Shown: positions 1-6,689, numbered from the stretch's first letter. The stretch: 9,313 bases of DNA from an uncultured Eubacterium sp. (GCA_902462495.1 CABQCC010000059.1:1-9313), one strand, 5' to 3'. Program-made: numbers and translations. The notes: a model not told the origin generated them from the sequence alone.

Positions 1-53
1 GCGGTGATGCAGACGAATATATGCCGTTTGATGTATATAGATACCTCGACTGA
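1..53 (+). CDS. C-terminal tail of an unidentified protein (partial)
   Basis: The reading frame beginning at base 3 encodes GDADEYMPFDVYRYLD and stops at TGA 51-53. A strong hairpin with an AT-rich 3' flank follows 17 bases later, as expected at the end of a plus-strand gene. The other two plus frames fit less well: one stops at once and the other runs through the terminator hairpin. Only 16 residues are visible, so the product cannot be named. Confidence 0.5.
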   Translation, partial: GDADEYMPFDVYRYLD

Positions 54-70
54 GCAAAAAACGAAAAAGA

Positions 71-97
71 AAAATGCCTTGAAAATCAAGGCATTTT
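71..97. terminator. Bidirectional intrinsic terminator
   Basis: A perfect 11-bp stem pairs AAAATGCCTTG (71-81) with CAAGGCATTTT (87-97) around the 5-base loop AAAAT. On the plus strand it is followed by ATATTT and ends the partial gene stopping at 53. On the minus strand the stem runs into TTTTTCTTTTT, a stronger T-tract, so it probably also ends the M28 peptidase message, whose stop codon lies about 107 bases upstream on that strand. Confidence 0.8.
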
Positions 98-130
98 ATA
101 TTTAGTATTATGAGAAATGTGATGATTTTC

Positions 131-189
131 GCTTTTCTCGGGAGGAGAGCTGTATGAAGATACTGCCTCCGAGTGAAAAAGTGAAAAGC
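131..189. other. Structured intergenic element (imperfect long hairpin)
   Basis: Nested complementarity is visible. CTCGG-AGG (137-145, with G142 bulged) pairs with CCTCCGAG (166-173). Inside it, C150 to T155 pairs with A160 to G165 around the loop GAAG with one T-T mismatch. GCTTTT (131-136) can pair with AAAAGC (184-189) as an outer arm. It lies in the 3' untranslated region of the M28 gene on the minus strand and beyond the terminator on the plus strand. No known RNA family was recognised. It could be a degenerate repeat or a 3'-end RNA structure. Confidence 0.45.
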
Positions 190-203
190 ACCCATTTAGG
201 ATT

Positions 204-1445
204 TTATTGCTTTGCACCGTTGATGAACATTTCGCAAGCCTTTACTGTTGCTGCATAGCAGTTAGCAAGACCTTCGGCGTTCATATTGTCGTATGTATCA
301 CGACGGGTGTGATAGTAATCTTCAAGATTATGGTTAAGACCTGTGATACCTGCTGCACGGAAACCTGCCTGTGCAAAAGCAGCTGAATCGGTTGCACCGC
401 CGAGTGGTGGAACCCAACCCTTTTTACAAGGAACATTTACTGCCTCGGCAGCTTCCATAAAGAGGTCGGAATAATCCTTATCAGCCTTTACGGTACCGTT
501 AAGGTCACGGTAGTTAACCATCAAATATTTAGGGTCGTGGATTGTATCATAAGAGATAATCATAGTTGGACAATCCTGGAATTCGCCCTTGTGAGCCTCG
601 CACCAAGCCTTTGAACCACGAAGTCCTGCTTCCTCGGAACCTGTGAGAACGCAACCGATTTCTGTATCTTCAAGGTCGATACCCTCGTCCTTGAGTGCTT
701 TCATAACAGCGATACCCATATAGCAACCCGAAAGGTTATCGTTTGCACCGTCAACTACTCTGCGATAGTTAACCATCCAATAAAGACCAACAAGCGGAAT
801 GAGGAAAATAAGACCGATAAGGCTTGCCTTAACGATTGGCTCGGATGCAGGAACTGTGCCGAAAACACCGAACTTTACACACTTGATGATTGCGATTACA
901 AGATAATAAAGTGCACCTACACCGCAAAGAATAGCGTGACCCTCAAAACCGACACCGCCGAACTTGTAGTTCATAGGCCATTCCCAAGCTGCGTCAGGGT
1001 GACCGTTGAAAAGAATTCTTCTCTTTGGTGTGCCGCTTGCACACTTTTTGATAGCGGTTACATTGTGACCTGTCTTTTCAGGGAAAGCCCAGTCAATGAG
1101 TTTGAGATAAAAACCGAACTGTGCAATTACAATTGCAAGACCGACAACGATGAGAATAATGCTCAAAATCGGTGCAAAGAATGAAAGTGCAACACCTGCG
1201 ATTACGAATGTGATGGTGAAATAAATCCAACCATAGAATGAGCCCGGATTTTCCTTGAACGGCTCAACATCTGCCTGCTCACAGCCACAATCCTTTTGAA
1301 GAACCTCTGCCATATATTGGCAAGCCTGACGCTCACCCTTTGAACCGGGATCTCTTTTGTCAAAAGTCTTGATAATATGAGTGATTTCGTCAATCATATA
1401 TTGAGCGGCTTCGTCTTTTTTGTTAATAATTTTTGTTAAATCCAT
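204..1445 (-). CDS. Membrane-embedded M28-family zinc peptidase
   Basis: The product is a 413-residue metallopeptidase-like protein, probably an aminopeptidase-type hydrolase at the membrane. All expected M28 metal and catalytic residues are present: H149 and D151 in GHPD, D236 in GANDN, the E271-E272 pair in TGSEEAG, D300 in SYDT and H379 in YYHTRRDT. Four hydrophobic segments are visible, two before the catalytic domain (about 70-90 and 92-112) and two inserted between the HxD and DN motifs (about 171-190 and 205-226). The chosen start at 1445 has GGAGGT seven bases upstream. An in-frame ATG at 1586 would add 47 atypical residues and has its Shine-Dalgarno 13 bases away, so it is less likely. 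The gene is a single unit divergent from metF. Substrate and exact topology are unknown. Family assignment is firm; the aminopeptidase activity is inferred. Confidence 0.88.
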   Translation of the reverse strand: MDLTKIINKKDEAAQYMIDEITHIIKTFDKRDPGSKGERQACQYMAEVLQKDCGCEQADVEPFKENPGSFYGWIYFTITFVIAGVALSFFAPILSIILIVVGLAIVIAQFGFYLKLIDWAFPEKTGHNVTAIKKCASGTPKRRILFNGHPDAAWEWPMNYKFGGVGFEGHAILCGVGALYYLVIAIIKCVKFGVFGTVPASEPIVKASLIGLIFLIPLVGLYWMVNYRRVVDGANDNLSGCYMGIAVMKALKDEGIDLEDTEIGCVLTGSEEAGLRGSKAWCEAHKGEFQDCPTMIISYDTIHDPKYLMVNYRDLNGTVKADKDYSDLFMEAAEAVNVPCKKGWVPPLGGATDSAAFAQAGFRAAGITGLNHNLEDYYHTRRDTYDNMNAEGLANCYAATVKACEMFINGAKQ

Positions 1446-1476
1446 AACAAGACCTCCAAATGAATACTTCAAGTTA

Positions 1477-1505
1477 AGTTTATCACATTTACACAAAACT
1501 TGCAA
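1477..1505 (-). promoter_or_regulatory. Candidate sigma-A promoter for the M28 peptidase
   Basis: On the minus strand TTGCAA (1500-1505) and TAAACT (1477-1482) are separated by 17 bases, each matching four of six consensus positions. This would give a transcript starting near 1470 with a leader of about 25 bases carrying GGAGGT and the ATG at 1445. The match is modest and other AT-rich hexamers lie nearby. Confidence 0.4.
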
Positions 1506-1616
1506 CCGATACACGGAAAAAATATCAAACTTGTAAAAATAATAAGTAAAGTCATAATATAAACCCCACCGCCTTTTTGCTTCCATAATTTATATTAAGC
1601 CTCCTTTCAATTCCTA

Positions 1617-1645
1617 TTGACAAAGTGGGAAATGACTATTATAAT
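1617..1645 (+). promoter_or_regulatory. Perfect consensus sigma-A promoter of the metF-metH operon
   Basis: TTGACA (1617-1622) and TATAAT (1640-1645) are separated by exactly 17 bases, a 12/12 match to the housekeeping promoter. Transcription should start near 1652, leaving a leader of only about 35 bases before metF. That is too short for a SAM, T-box or cobalamin riboswitch. Control is therefore likely to act at initiation through a DNA-binding protein. Confidence 0.85.
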
Positions 1646-1659
1646 AATTTATATTATAT

Positions 1660-1675
1660 ACATATAAATATATGT
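1660..1675 (+). promoter_or_regulatory. Inverted repeat just downstream of the metF promoter (candidate operator)
   Basis: ACATATA (1660-1666) and TATATGT (1669-1675) form a perfect 7-bp inverted repeat with a 2-base centre, at about +8 to +24 relative to the predicted start. The site suits a dimeric repressor. A second inverted repeat, TATAAT (1640-1645) with ATTATA (1653-1658), overlaps the -10 box. The region is very AT-rich, so chance palindromes are possible. No regulator can be assigned from sequence alone. Confidence 0.4.
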
Positions 1676-1687
1676 GAGGGACAGGAT

Positions 1688-2557
1688 ATGAAAATAAGCG
1701 AAATACTCAAAAACAACAGAGTAACCGTGTCGTTTGAAGTATTCCCGCCAAAGCAATGGGACAAGCTTGAAACAACAAAAAATACAGTAAAAGAAATGTG
1801 CAAATATTCCCCGTCATTTATGTCGGTGACATACGGTGCGGCAGGCACAACATCGGGATTTACAACAGAAATTGCGAACGAGATAAAGAATTGCGGCGTA
1901 TCTCCGCTTTCGCACCTCACTTGTTTGACTTCCACAAGGGACAAAATTCACCAAGTGGTCGGCGAGCTTGAGGACAACGGAATAGAGAATATTCTTGCTC
2001 TGCGTGGCGACATTCCGCAGGGATTTGAATTTACGGACAAGCAATATTTTACTCACGCATACCAGCTTGTAAACGAAATTAAGGCAATGAATCCAAACCT
2101 TTGTGTCGGTGCGGCGTGCTATCCGGAATTACATCCCGAGAGCAAAAACAGAGTTGATGACATTGCACGACTCAAAGAAAAGGTTGACTGTGGCGTTGAA
2201 TTTTTGACAACACAGATGTTTTTTGACAACGAAAAATTCTTCAATTTCTACGAAATGTGTCAAATCAAGGGCATAAATGTGCCGATTATCGCAGGCATTA
2301 TGCCGATTACAAACGCAAACCAAATCAAGCGAAGCATTGAGCTTTCAAATTCGAGCGTTCCGCCAAAGTTCTTCAGAATTATGGAGAGATTCGGTGACGA
2401 CCCTGACAAGATGAAGCAAGCCGGAATTATCTATGCCACCGAGCAAATCATTGACCTTATGGCAAACGGCTTCAACAACATCCACATTTACACAATGAAC
2501 AAGCCTGATGTTGCGGCGGCAATCATGGGCGGACTTTCGAGCATTATCAATGAATAA
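1688..2557 (+). CDS. metF: 5,10-methylenetetrahydrofolate reductase
   Basis: This 289-residue flavoprotein reduces 5,10-methylene-THF to 5-methyl-THF, the methyl donor for methionine synthase. The protein spans the full length of the MetF TIM barrel. Family motifs are seen in order: SFEVFPPK near 15-22 with the catalytic glutamate E17, VTYGAAG at 47-53, LALRGD with D108, AACYPE at 142-147, TQMFFD with Q176, and GIMPI at 203-207. The ATG at 1688 was chosen because GAGGGACAGG precedes it and gives the usual MKISEIL-type N-terminus. A GTG at 1625 in the same frame falls inside the promoter and cannot be used. The gene is first in a tight operon, and its 3' end overlaps the next start by 8 bases. 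Assignment is secure. Whether the clostridial enzyme uses NADH alone or a partner subunit cannot be seen here. Confidence 0.95.
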   Translation: MKISEILKNNRVTVSFEVFPPKQWDKLETTKNTVKEMCKYSPSFMSVTYGAAGTTSGFTTEIANEIKNCGVSPLSHLTCLTSTRDKIHQVVGELEDNGIENILALRGDIPQGFEFTDKQYFTHAYQLVNEIKAMNPNLCVGAACYPELHPESKNRVDDIARLKEKVDCGVEFLTTQMFFDNEKFFNFYEMCQIKGINVPIIAGIMPITNANQIKRSIELSNSSVPPKFFRIMERFGDDPDKMKQAGIIYATEQIIDLMANGFNNIHIYTMNKPDVAAAIMGGLSSIINE

Positions 2558-3110
2558 GGCAGACATTTTAAGATATATGCGAACCTCGTCAAAAACCAAT
2601 GACCCACAGATTTTGGCACTTGTTGACAAGGCGATTGACATCATCAATTCAACTGTTACACCAAAAACGCTGTACAGAATTTTTGACTGCAAGGTGACAG
2701 ACAAATCGCTGATTATCGGCGACACCGAATTTTTCAGCACCCGACTTGCAGAGAACCTAAAGGGCTGTACGAGAGTGGTTGTGTTTGGTGCAACGCTTGG
2801 CACGGAATGTGACAGGCAGATAAAAATCGCAACGGCAACGGATGTGGCACTTGCAATGGCATTGCAGGCAACCTCGGCGGACAAAATCGAGGAAGTTTGC
2901 GACAATCTTGAGCAAGAAATCATCGCAAAACACGGGGTTTCGCTCCGTCAAAGATACTCACCGGGGTACTTTGACCTTGACATCAGGGAACAAAAAAAAT
3001 TCTTTTCTCTGCTCGAATTACAAAAACGAATCGGACTGACGCTCACGGACACATACGAAATGTTGCCGACAAAGAGCGTTACGGCATTTATAGGAATTGA
3101 CGAATTATGA
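2550..3110 (+). CDS. Stand-alone cobalamin-dependent methionine synthase activation-domain protein
   Basis: This 186-residue protein corresponds to the C-terminal AdoMet-binding activation domain of E. coli MetH, here as a separate polypeptide. The diagnostic RxxxGY motif that contacts S-adenosylmethionine is present as RYSPGY (135-140). VVVFGATLGTECD (76-88) and the C-terminal LPTKSVTAFIGI (172-183) also fit the family. Its expected role is reductive remethylation of inactive cob(II)alamin on MetH, using AdoMet and an electron donor. The ATG at 2550 overlaps the metF stop by 8 bases, and its own stop overlaps the metH start in an ATGA, so all three are probably translationally coupled. The partner MetH downstream lacks this domain, which supports the call. 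Split arrangements are known in Thermotoga and Clostridia. The electron donor is not encoded nearby. Confidence 0.9.
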   Translation: MNKADILRYMRTSSKTNDPQILALVDKAIDIINSTVTPKTLYRIFDCKVTDKSLIIGDTEFFSTRLAENLKGCTRVVVFGATLGTECDRQIKIATATDVALAMALQATSADKIEEVCDNLEQEIIAKHGVSLRQRYSPGYFDLDIREQKKFFSLLELQKRIGLTLTDTYEMLPTKSVTAFIGIDEL

Positions 3111-5398
3111 TAAAATATTTTGACGGCGGAATGGGAACAATGCTCAACCTCAAAGCAGGTGAGCTTCCCGAACTTTTGAATCTTTCCGACCCGGAGAGAA
3201 TTTTTGCCATCCACAAGGCATATGCCGAGGCAGGCTGTGACATTATTTCAGCCAACACATTCGGCGCAAACAAATTGAAATACGACAACGCAGACGAACT
3301 CGTCAGGGCGGCTGTGCAAAATGCACGCAGAACAGGCAAAAAAGTTGCGCTCGACATAGGACCGACAGGCAAGCTCCTAAAACCTATGGGCGACCTTGAT
3401 TTTGAGGAATGCGTGGATGTTTTTGCCGATATGGTAAAGGCGGGCAAAGACGGTGCAGACCTTGTTCTTTGCGAAACTTTCGGCGATGTTTACGAACTGA
3501 AAGCCGCTATGCTTGCGGTCAAAGAAAACTGCGATTTGCCACTTGTTGTGTCGATGATTTTTGACGACAAGGGCAGATTGCTGACGGGTGCAGATGTAAA
3601 AACCGCCTGTGCGGTTGCCGAGGGACTTGGCGCAGACGCAATCGGATTCAACTGCGGATTAGGTCCAAAGCAGATGATTCCGCTTGTTGAAGAGCTTGAA
3701 AAATGCTGTTCAACCCCTATCATCGTTATGCCAAACGCAGGCTTGCCTGAAAGCGTTGACGGCAAAACAATATACAATGTTGACCCAACGGAATTTGCCG
3801 ACTATATGAAGCAAATTGCCGAAATGGGCGTTTCTTTACTCGGCGGTTGCTGCGGCACAACGCCCGAACACATCAGAGCTATGATTGAGGCAACAAAGAA
3901 CATTTCCGACAGAGTGCCGAATTTCAAGACCGACACGCTTGTTACCTCTTATTCTCAATGCGTTGACATTTCCGACGGTGTGGTTATCGGCGAGCGAATC
4001 AACCCGACAGGCAAAAAACTGCTCAAAGAGGCACTCCGCAACAAGGATATGGACTACATTTTGCGTGAGGGAATCACCCAAAAAGACGCAGGTGCGCACA
4101 TTCTTGATGTGAATATGGGACTGCCTGAAATTGACGAAGAAGAAATGCTGTGCAAATCGGTGTTTGAACTTCAATCCGTACTTCCGACACCGCTTCAGCT
4201 TGATTCATCTGATGCAAAAGCTATGGAGTCGGCGCTCCGCATATACAACGGCAAAGCAATGATTAACTCCGTAAACGGCAAGGAAAAATGTATGAAAGAG
4301 ATTTTTCCGCTTGCCAAAAAATACGGCGGTGTGGTTGTGTGCCTTTGTCTTGACGAGGACGGTATTCCGTCAACCGCACAGGGCAGAATTGCCATTGCAG
4401 AGAAGATTATCAACACCGCAAAGGAATACGGAATTGACAAGAAAAACCTCGTTGTTGACGCTTTGACTATGACGATTTCCACCGATAAAAACAACGCTGT
4501 GGAAACATTAAAGGCCGTTGATTACATCCGCAACACGCTCGGCGTGAACACGGTTTTGGGCGTGTCGAACATCAGTTTCGGCTTGCCGAACAGAGAGGCA
4601 ATCAACACGGCGTTTTACACCTTGGCAATGAACGCAGGTTTATCGGCAGGCATCATCAATCCAAAATCAAAATCGATGATGAACGCATTTTACAGCTACA
4701 AGGCACTTGCAGGGCTTGACGACAACTGCGAGGAATACATCAAATCGGCTACCCCGATTGAGGTTGTTGCAGAGGGCACAAAAATCGATTTGAAGCAGGC
4801 TATCATCAAGGGTATGAAAGAGGAAAGTGCAAAGTGTGCAAAAGAGCTTCTTCAAACCACGGACAGCCTTGAAATAATCAACAACTACATTATCCCGGCA
4901 CTTGACTTTGTGGGTGACGGATTTGAAAAAAACACGCTGTTTTTGCCTCAACTTTTGATGAGTGCGGACAGCGCAAAATCGGCATTTGACGAGATAAAAG
5001 CCCACATTGTTATGAGCGGAACTCCGCAGGTCAAGGGCGACAAAATCATCATTGCCACCGTTGAGGGCGACATCCACGACATCGGCAAAAACATTGTTAA
5101 GGTGCTTTTGCAAAACTACGGATTTGATGTTATCGACCTCGGCAAAGATGTCAAATGCGAACTTGTGCTTGAGGAAGCAATCAAGCAGAATGTCAAACTT
5201 GTCGGCTTATCGGCACTTATGACAACAACCGTTCCGAATATGGAAAAGACGATTAAACTCCTGCACGACAACACGGACGCAAAGGTATTTGTAGGCGGTG
5301 CGGTGCTCACAAGAGATTACGCAAAGATGATAAACGCCGATTGGTACGCAAAGGACGCAATGGAAAGCGTCAGAATTGCACAGGAATTTTTTGAATAA
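3107..5398 (+). CDS. metH: Cobalamin-dependent methionine synthase lacking the activation domain
   Basis: This 763-residue cytoplasmic enzyme transfers the methyl group of 5-methyl-THF through cobalamin to homocysteine, giving methionine. Domain order is as follows. The homocysteine-binding barrel (about 1-290) has zinc ligands C183 in FNCG and C248-C249 in GGCCG. The pterin-binding barrel (about 292-545) has GERINPTG at 295-302, DVNMG and GVSNISFGLP. The helical cap is at about 550-640. The B12-binding Rossmann domain (about 645-763) has the base-off signature DIHDIG (655-660) with cobalt ligand H657, plus SAL (702-704) and VGGA. The protein ends after the B12 domain, whereas E. coli MetH (about 1,227 residues) continues into an activation domain, supplied here by the preceding gene. 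The ATG lies in an ATGA overlap with that gene. All catalytic residues expected are present, so the enzyme should be functional. Confidence 0.96.
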   Translation: MIKYFDGGMGTMLNLKAGELPELLNLSDPERIFAIHKAYAEAGCDIISANTFGANKLKYDNADELVRAAVQNARRTGKKVALDIGPTGKLLKPMGDLDFEECVDVFADMVKAGKDGADLVLCETFGDVYELKAAMLAVKENCDLPLVVSMIFDDKGRLLTGADVKTACAVAEGLGADAIGFNCGLGPKQMIPLVEELEKCCSTPIIVMPNAGLPESVDGKTIYNVDPTEFADYMKQIAEMGVSLLGGCCGTTPEHIRAMIEATKNISDRVPNFKTDTLVTSYSQCVDISDGVVIGERINPTGKKLLKEALRNKDMDYILREGITQKDAGAHILDVNMGLPEIDEEEMLCKSVFELQSVLPTPLQLDSSDAKAMESALRIYNGKAMINSVNGKEKCMKEIFPLAKKYGGVVVCLCLDEDGIPSTAQGRIAIAEKIINTAKEYGIDKKNLVVDALTMTISTDKNNAVETLKAVDYIRNTLGVNTVLGVSNISFGLPNREAINTAFYTLAMNAGLSAGIINPKSKSMMNAFYSYKALAGLDDNCEEYIKSATPIEVVAEGTKIDLKQAIIKGMKEESAKCAKELLQTTDSLEIINNYIIPALDFVGDGFEKNTLFLPQLLMSADSAKSAFDEIKAHIVMSGTPQVKGDKIIIATVEGDIHDIGKNIVKVLLQNYGFDVIDLGKDVKCELVLEEAIKQNVKLVGLSALMTTTVPNMEKTIKLLHDNTDAKVFVGGAVLTRDYAKMINADWYAKDAMESVRIAQEFFE

Positions 5399-5450
5399 TA
5401 ATCACCGTTAATCGCAGAGATTGACGAATATTTTAAGGAAGCAAAACATT

Positions 5451-5843
5451 ATGATGATTTCAACAAAGGGCAGATATGCCTTAAGCATTATGCTCGACCT
5501 TGCCGCACACGATGACGGCAACTACATTTCACTCAAGGATATTTCCGAAAGACTCGAAATTTCTATGAAATACCTCGAAGCGATTATCTCAAAGCTCTCA
5601 AAGGGCGGACTTGTTGACAGCGCACGAGGGAAAAGCGGCGGCTACAAACTCAACCGCAAAGTGGAGGAATATTCCGTTGGCGAAATTTTGGTTTTGACCG
5701 AAAAAACGCTTGCACCCGTTGCGTGCGTGGATTGTGACGCCTGCAAAAGAGAAGAATCCTGCCTCACAAGGCCTATGTGGAACGAGCTGAACGAAATCAT
5801 TATGAATTTCCTCAATTCCAAAACCTTGGCGGATTTGTTGTAA
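5451..5843 (+). CDS. Rrf2-family transcriptional regulator with a cysteine cluster
   Basis: This 130-residue DNA-binding protein belongs to the IscR/CymR/NsrR group. The N-terminus MISTKGRYAL and the winged helix-turn-helix (about 27-68, ISLKDISERLEIS followed by GKSGGYKL) are typical. Cysteines lie at 92, 95, 98 and 104. The C-x5-C-x5-C spacing of 92, 98 and 104 matches the IscR iron-sulfur ligands, and C95 is additional. The position matching IscR H107 is R107. It could bind a cluster or act as a thiol sensor; neither can be proved from sequence. The start at 5451 is nine bases after AAGGAAG. ATG 5454 is the next codon and possible. The gene lies 52 bases after metH with no terminator between them, so it is probably cotranscribed and may regulate the operon. 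Confidence 0.9.
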   Translation: MMISTKGRYALSIMLDLAAHDDGNYISLKDISERLEISMKYLEAIISKLSKGGLVDSARGKSGGYKLNRKVEEYSVGEILVLTEKTLAPVACVDCDACKREESCLTRPMWNELNEIIMNFLNSKTLADLL

Positions 5844-5872
5844 AACATCAATCGCAAACAATATTTTCCGCA

Positions 5873-5896
5873 GGCGAACACAGTTCGCCCCTACGG
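5873..5896 (+). repeat. Short palindromic interspersed repeat, copy 1
   Basis: GGCGAAC-ACA-GTTCGCC (5873-5889) is a perfect 7-bp inverted repeat followed by CCTACGG. The 24-base unit recurs in inverted orientation at 9212-9235 with a single difference, which falls in the hairpin loop. It lies between the end of the Rrf2 gene and the shared terminator. It resembles a REP-like or miniature mobile palindrome. The family assignment is inference. Confidence 0.7.
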
Positions 5897-5924
5897 CGGT
5901 TAACCCGGCAATACGCAAAATAAA

Positions 5925-5949
5925 AAAGCAGTTCGCAATGAACTGCTTT
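5925..5949. terminator. Bidirectional intrinsic terminator between converging operons
   Basis: AAAGCAGTTC (5925-5934) and GAACTGCTTT (5940-5949) form a perfect 10-bp stem around the loop GCAAT. The plus strand continues CTTTTATTT, and the minus strand runs into TTTTTTA, so both directions have a T-tract. It ends the metF-metH-rrf2 unit on the plus strand and the rpsF-ssb-rpsR unit on the minus strand, whose stop codon is about 15 bases away. Confidence 0.9.
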
Positions 5950-5964
5950 CTTTTATTTGCTTAA

Positions 5965-6201
5965 TCAGTCTGATGTGTAAGGCAAAAGAGCGAGATGTCT
6001 TGCTCTCTTGATAGCTGTTGTAAGCATTCTCTGGTGCTTTGCACAAGTGCCTGTTACACGGCGAGGAAGGATCTTTGAACGCTCAGAAATGAACTTCTTG
6101 AGCTTTGTTGTGTCCTTGTAATCAATGCTTTCAGCCTTATCTACACAAAATTGACAAACTTTTCTACGGCTCTTTCTTGGGCCCTTAGCGTTATATGCCA
6201 T
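5965..6201 (-). CDS. rpsR: Small-subunit ribosomal protein S18
   Basis: This 78-residue protein binds the central domain of 16S rRNA as a heterodimer with S6. It shows the conserved S18 sequence RRKVCQFC near the N-terminus and the YKD-x4-LKKFI and RSKILPRRVTGTCAKHQR core. C16, C19, C53 and H56 are all present, giving the zinc-binding (C+) form rather than the zinc-free paralogue. GGAGG lies eight bases before the ATG. It is the last gene of the rpsF-ssb-rpsR operon, 30 bases after ssb, and is followed at once by a terminator. Identification is secure. Confidence 0.98.
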   Translation of the reverse strand: MAYNAKGPRKSRRKVCQFCVDKAESIDYKDTTKLKKFISERSKILPRRVTGTCAKHQRMLTTAIKRARHLALLPYTSD

Positions 6202-6231
6202 TTTGGTTTCCTCCTTAATTAAAATAAGATG

Positions 6232-6675
6232 TTAGAACGGAAGGTCGTCATCATCGTCAACGATTTCTTCAAAATCGCTGTTGTCTGCGCTTGCATAAGA
6301 CGGTGCAGGCTCGTTGAAACCACCGCTTACAGCAGAAGCTCCTGTGCCTGAATCATTCTTTGAACCGCAGAATGATACGTTGTTTGCAACAACCTCGACC
6401 TGTTTTCTTTGGTTACCGTTTTTGTCTGTATAGCTGCTGGTCTGGATTGAACCTTCAACAGCTATCATTGAGCCTTTGTGGAAATATCTGCTGATAAATT
6501 CCGCAGTTTGACGCCATGCAACACAGTCGATAAAATCTGCCTGTCTGTCTTGACCCGAACGCTGATAATTTCTATCGCACGCTACCTGAAAACGAAGAAC
6601 AGATACACCGCTTGGAGTTGTACGGAGTTCCGGCTCAAAGGTAAGTCTACCCATAAGGGCTACCATATTAATCAT
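6232..6675 (-). CDS. ssb: Single-stranded DNA-binding protein
   Basis: This 147-residue protein coats single-stranded DNA in replication, recombination and repair. The N-terminal OB fold covers about residues 1-105 (MVALMGRLTFEPELR, LRFQVACDRN, DFIDCVAWRQTAEF, VEGSIQTSSY). A low-complexity Gly/Ser/Ala/Asn linker follows, then the acidic tip DDDDDLPF that recruits partner proteins. AGGAGG lies six bases before the ATG. Its place between rpsF and rpsR is the classic bacterial order, and the 14-base gap to the rpsF stop holds its Shine-Dalgarno. This is the housekeeping SSB by context. Confidence 0.98.
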   Translation of the reverse strand: MINMVALMGRLTFEPELRTTPSGVSVLRFQVACDRNYQRSGQDRQADFIDCVAWRQTAEFISRYFHKGSMIAVEGSIQTSSYTDKNGNQRKQVEVVANNVSFCGSKNDSGTGASAVSGGFNEPAPSYASADNSDFEEIVDDDDDLPF

Positions 6676-6689
6676 AGTATGCCTCCTAA

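Noticed and set aside
1625..1687. GTG start that would extend MetF by 21 residues
   Set aside because: It lies within the promoter between the -35 and -10 boxes and would not be transcribed. The ATG at 1688 has a binding site and gives the usual MetF N-terminus.
1646..1687. Possible SAM, T-box or cobalamin riboswitch ahead of metF
   Set aside because: The leader is only about 35 AT-rich bases and none of the conserved cores are present.
4667..5113. 148-residue minus-strand frame opposite metH
   Set aside because: A shadow of the metH coding frame, rich in cysteine and histidine as is typical of antisense reads, with no family features.
5402..5450. Peptide-like frame (IAEIDEYFKEAKHYDDF) in phase with metH after its stop
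   Set aside because: Two consecutive TAA codons separate it from metH. MetH already ends properly after its B12 domain, and the stretch carries the Rrf2 ribosome binding site.
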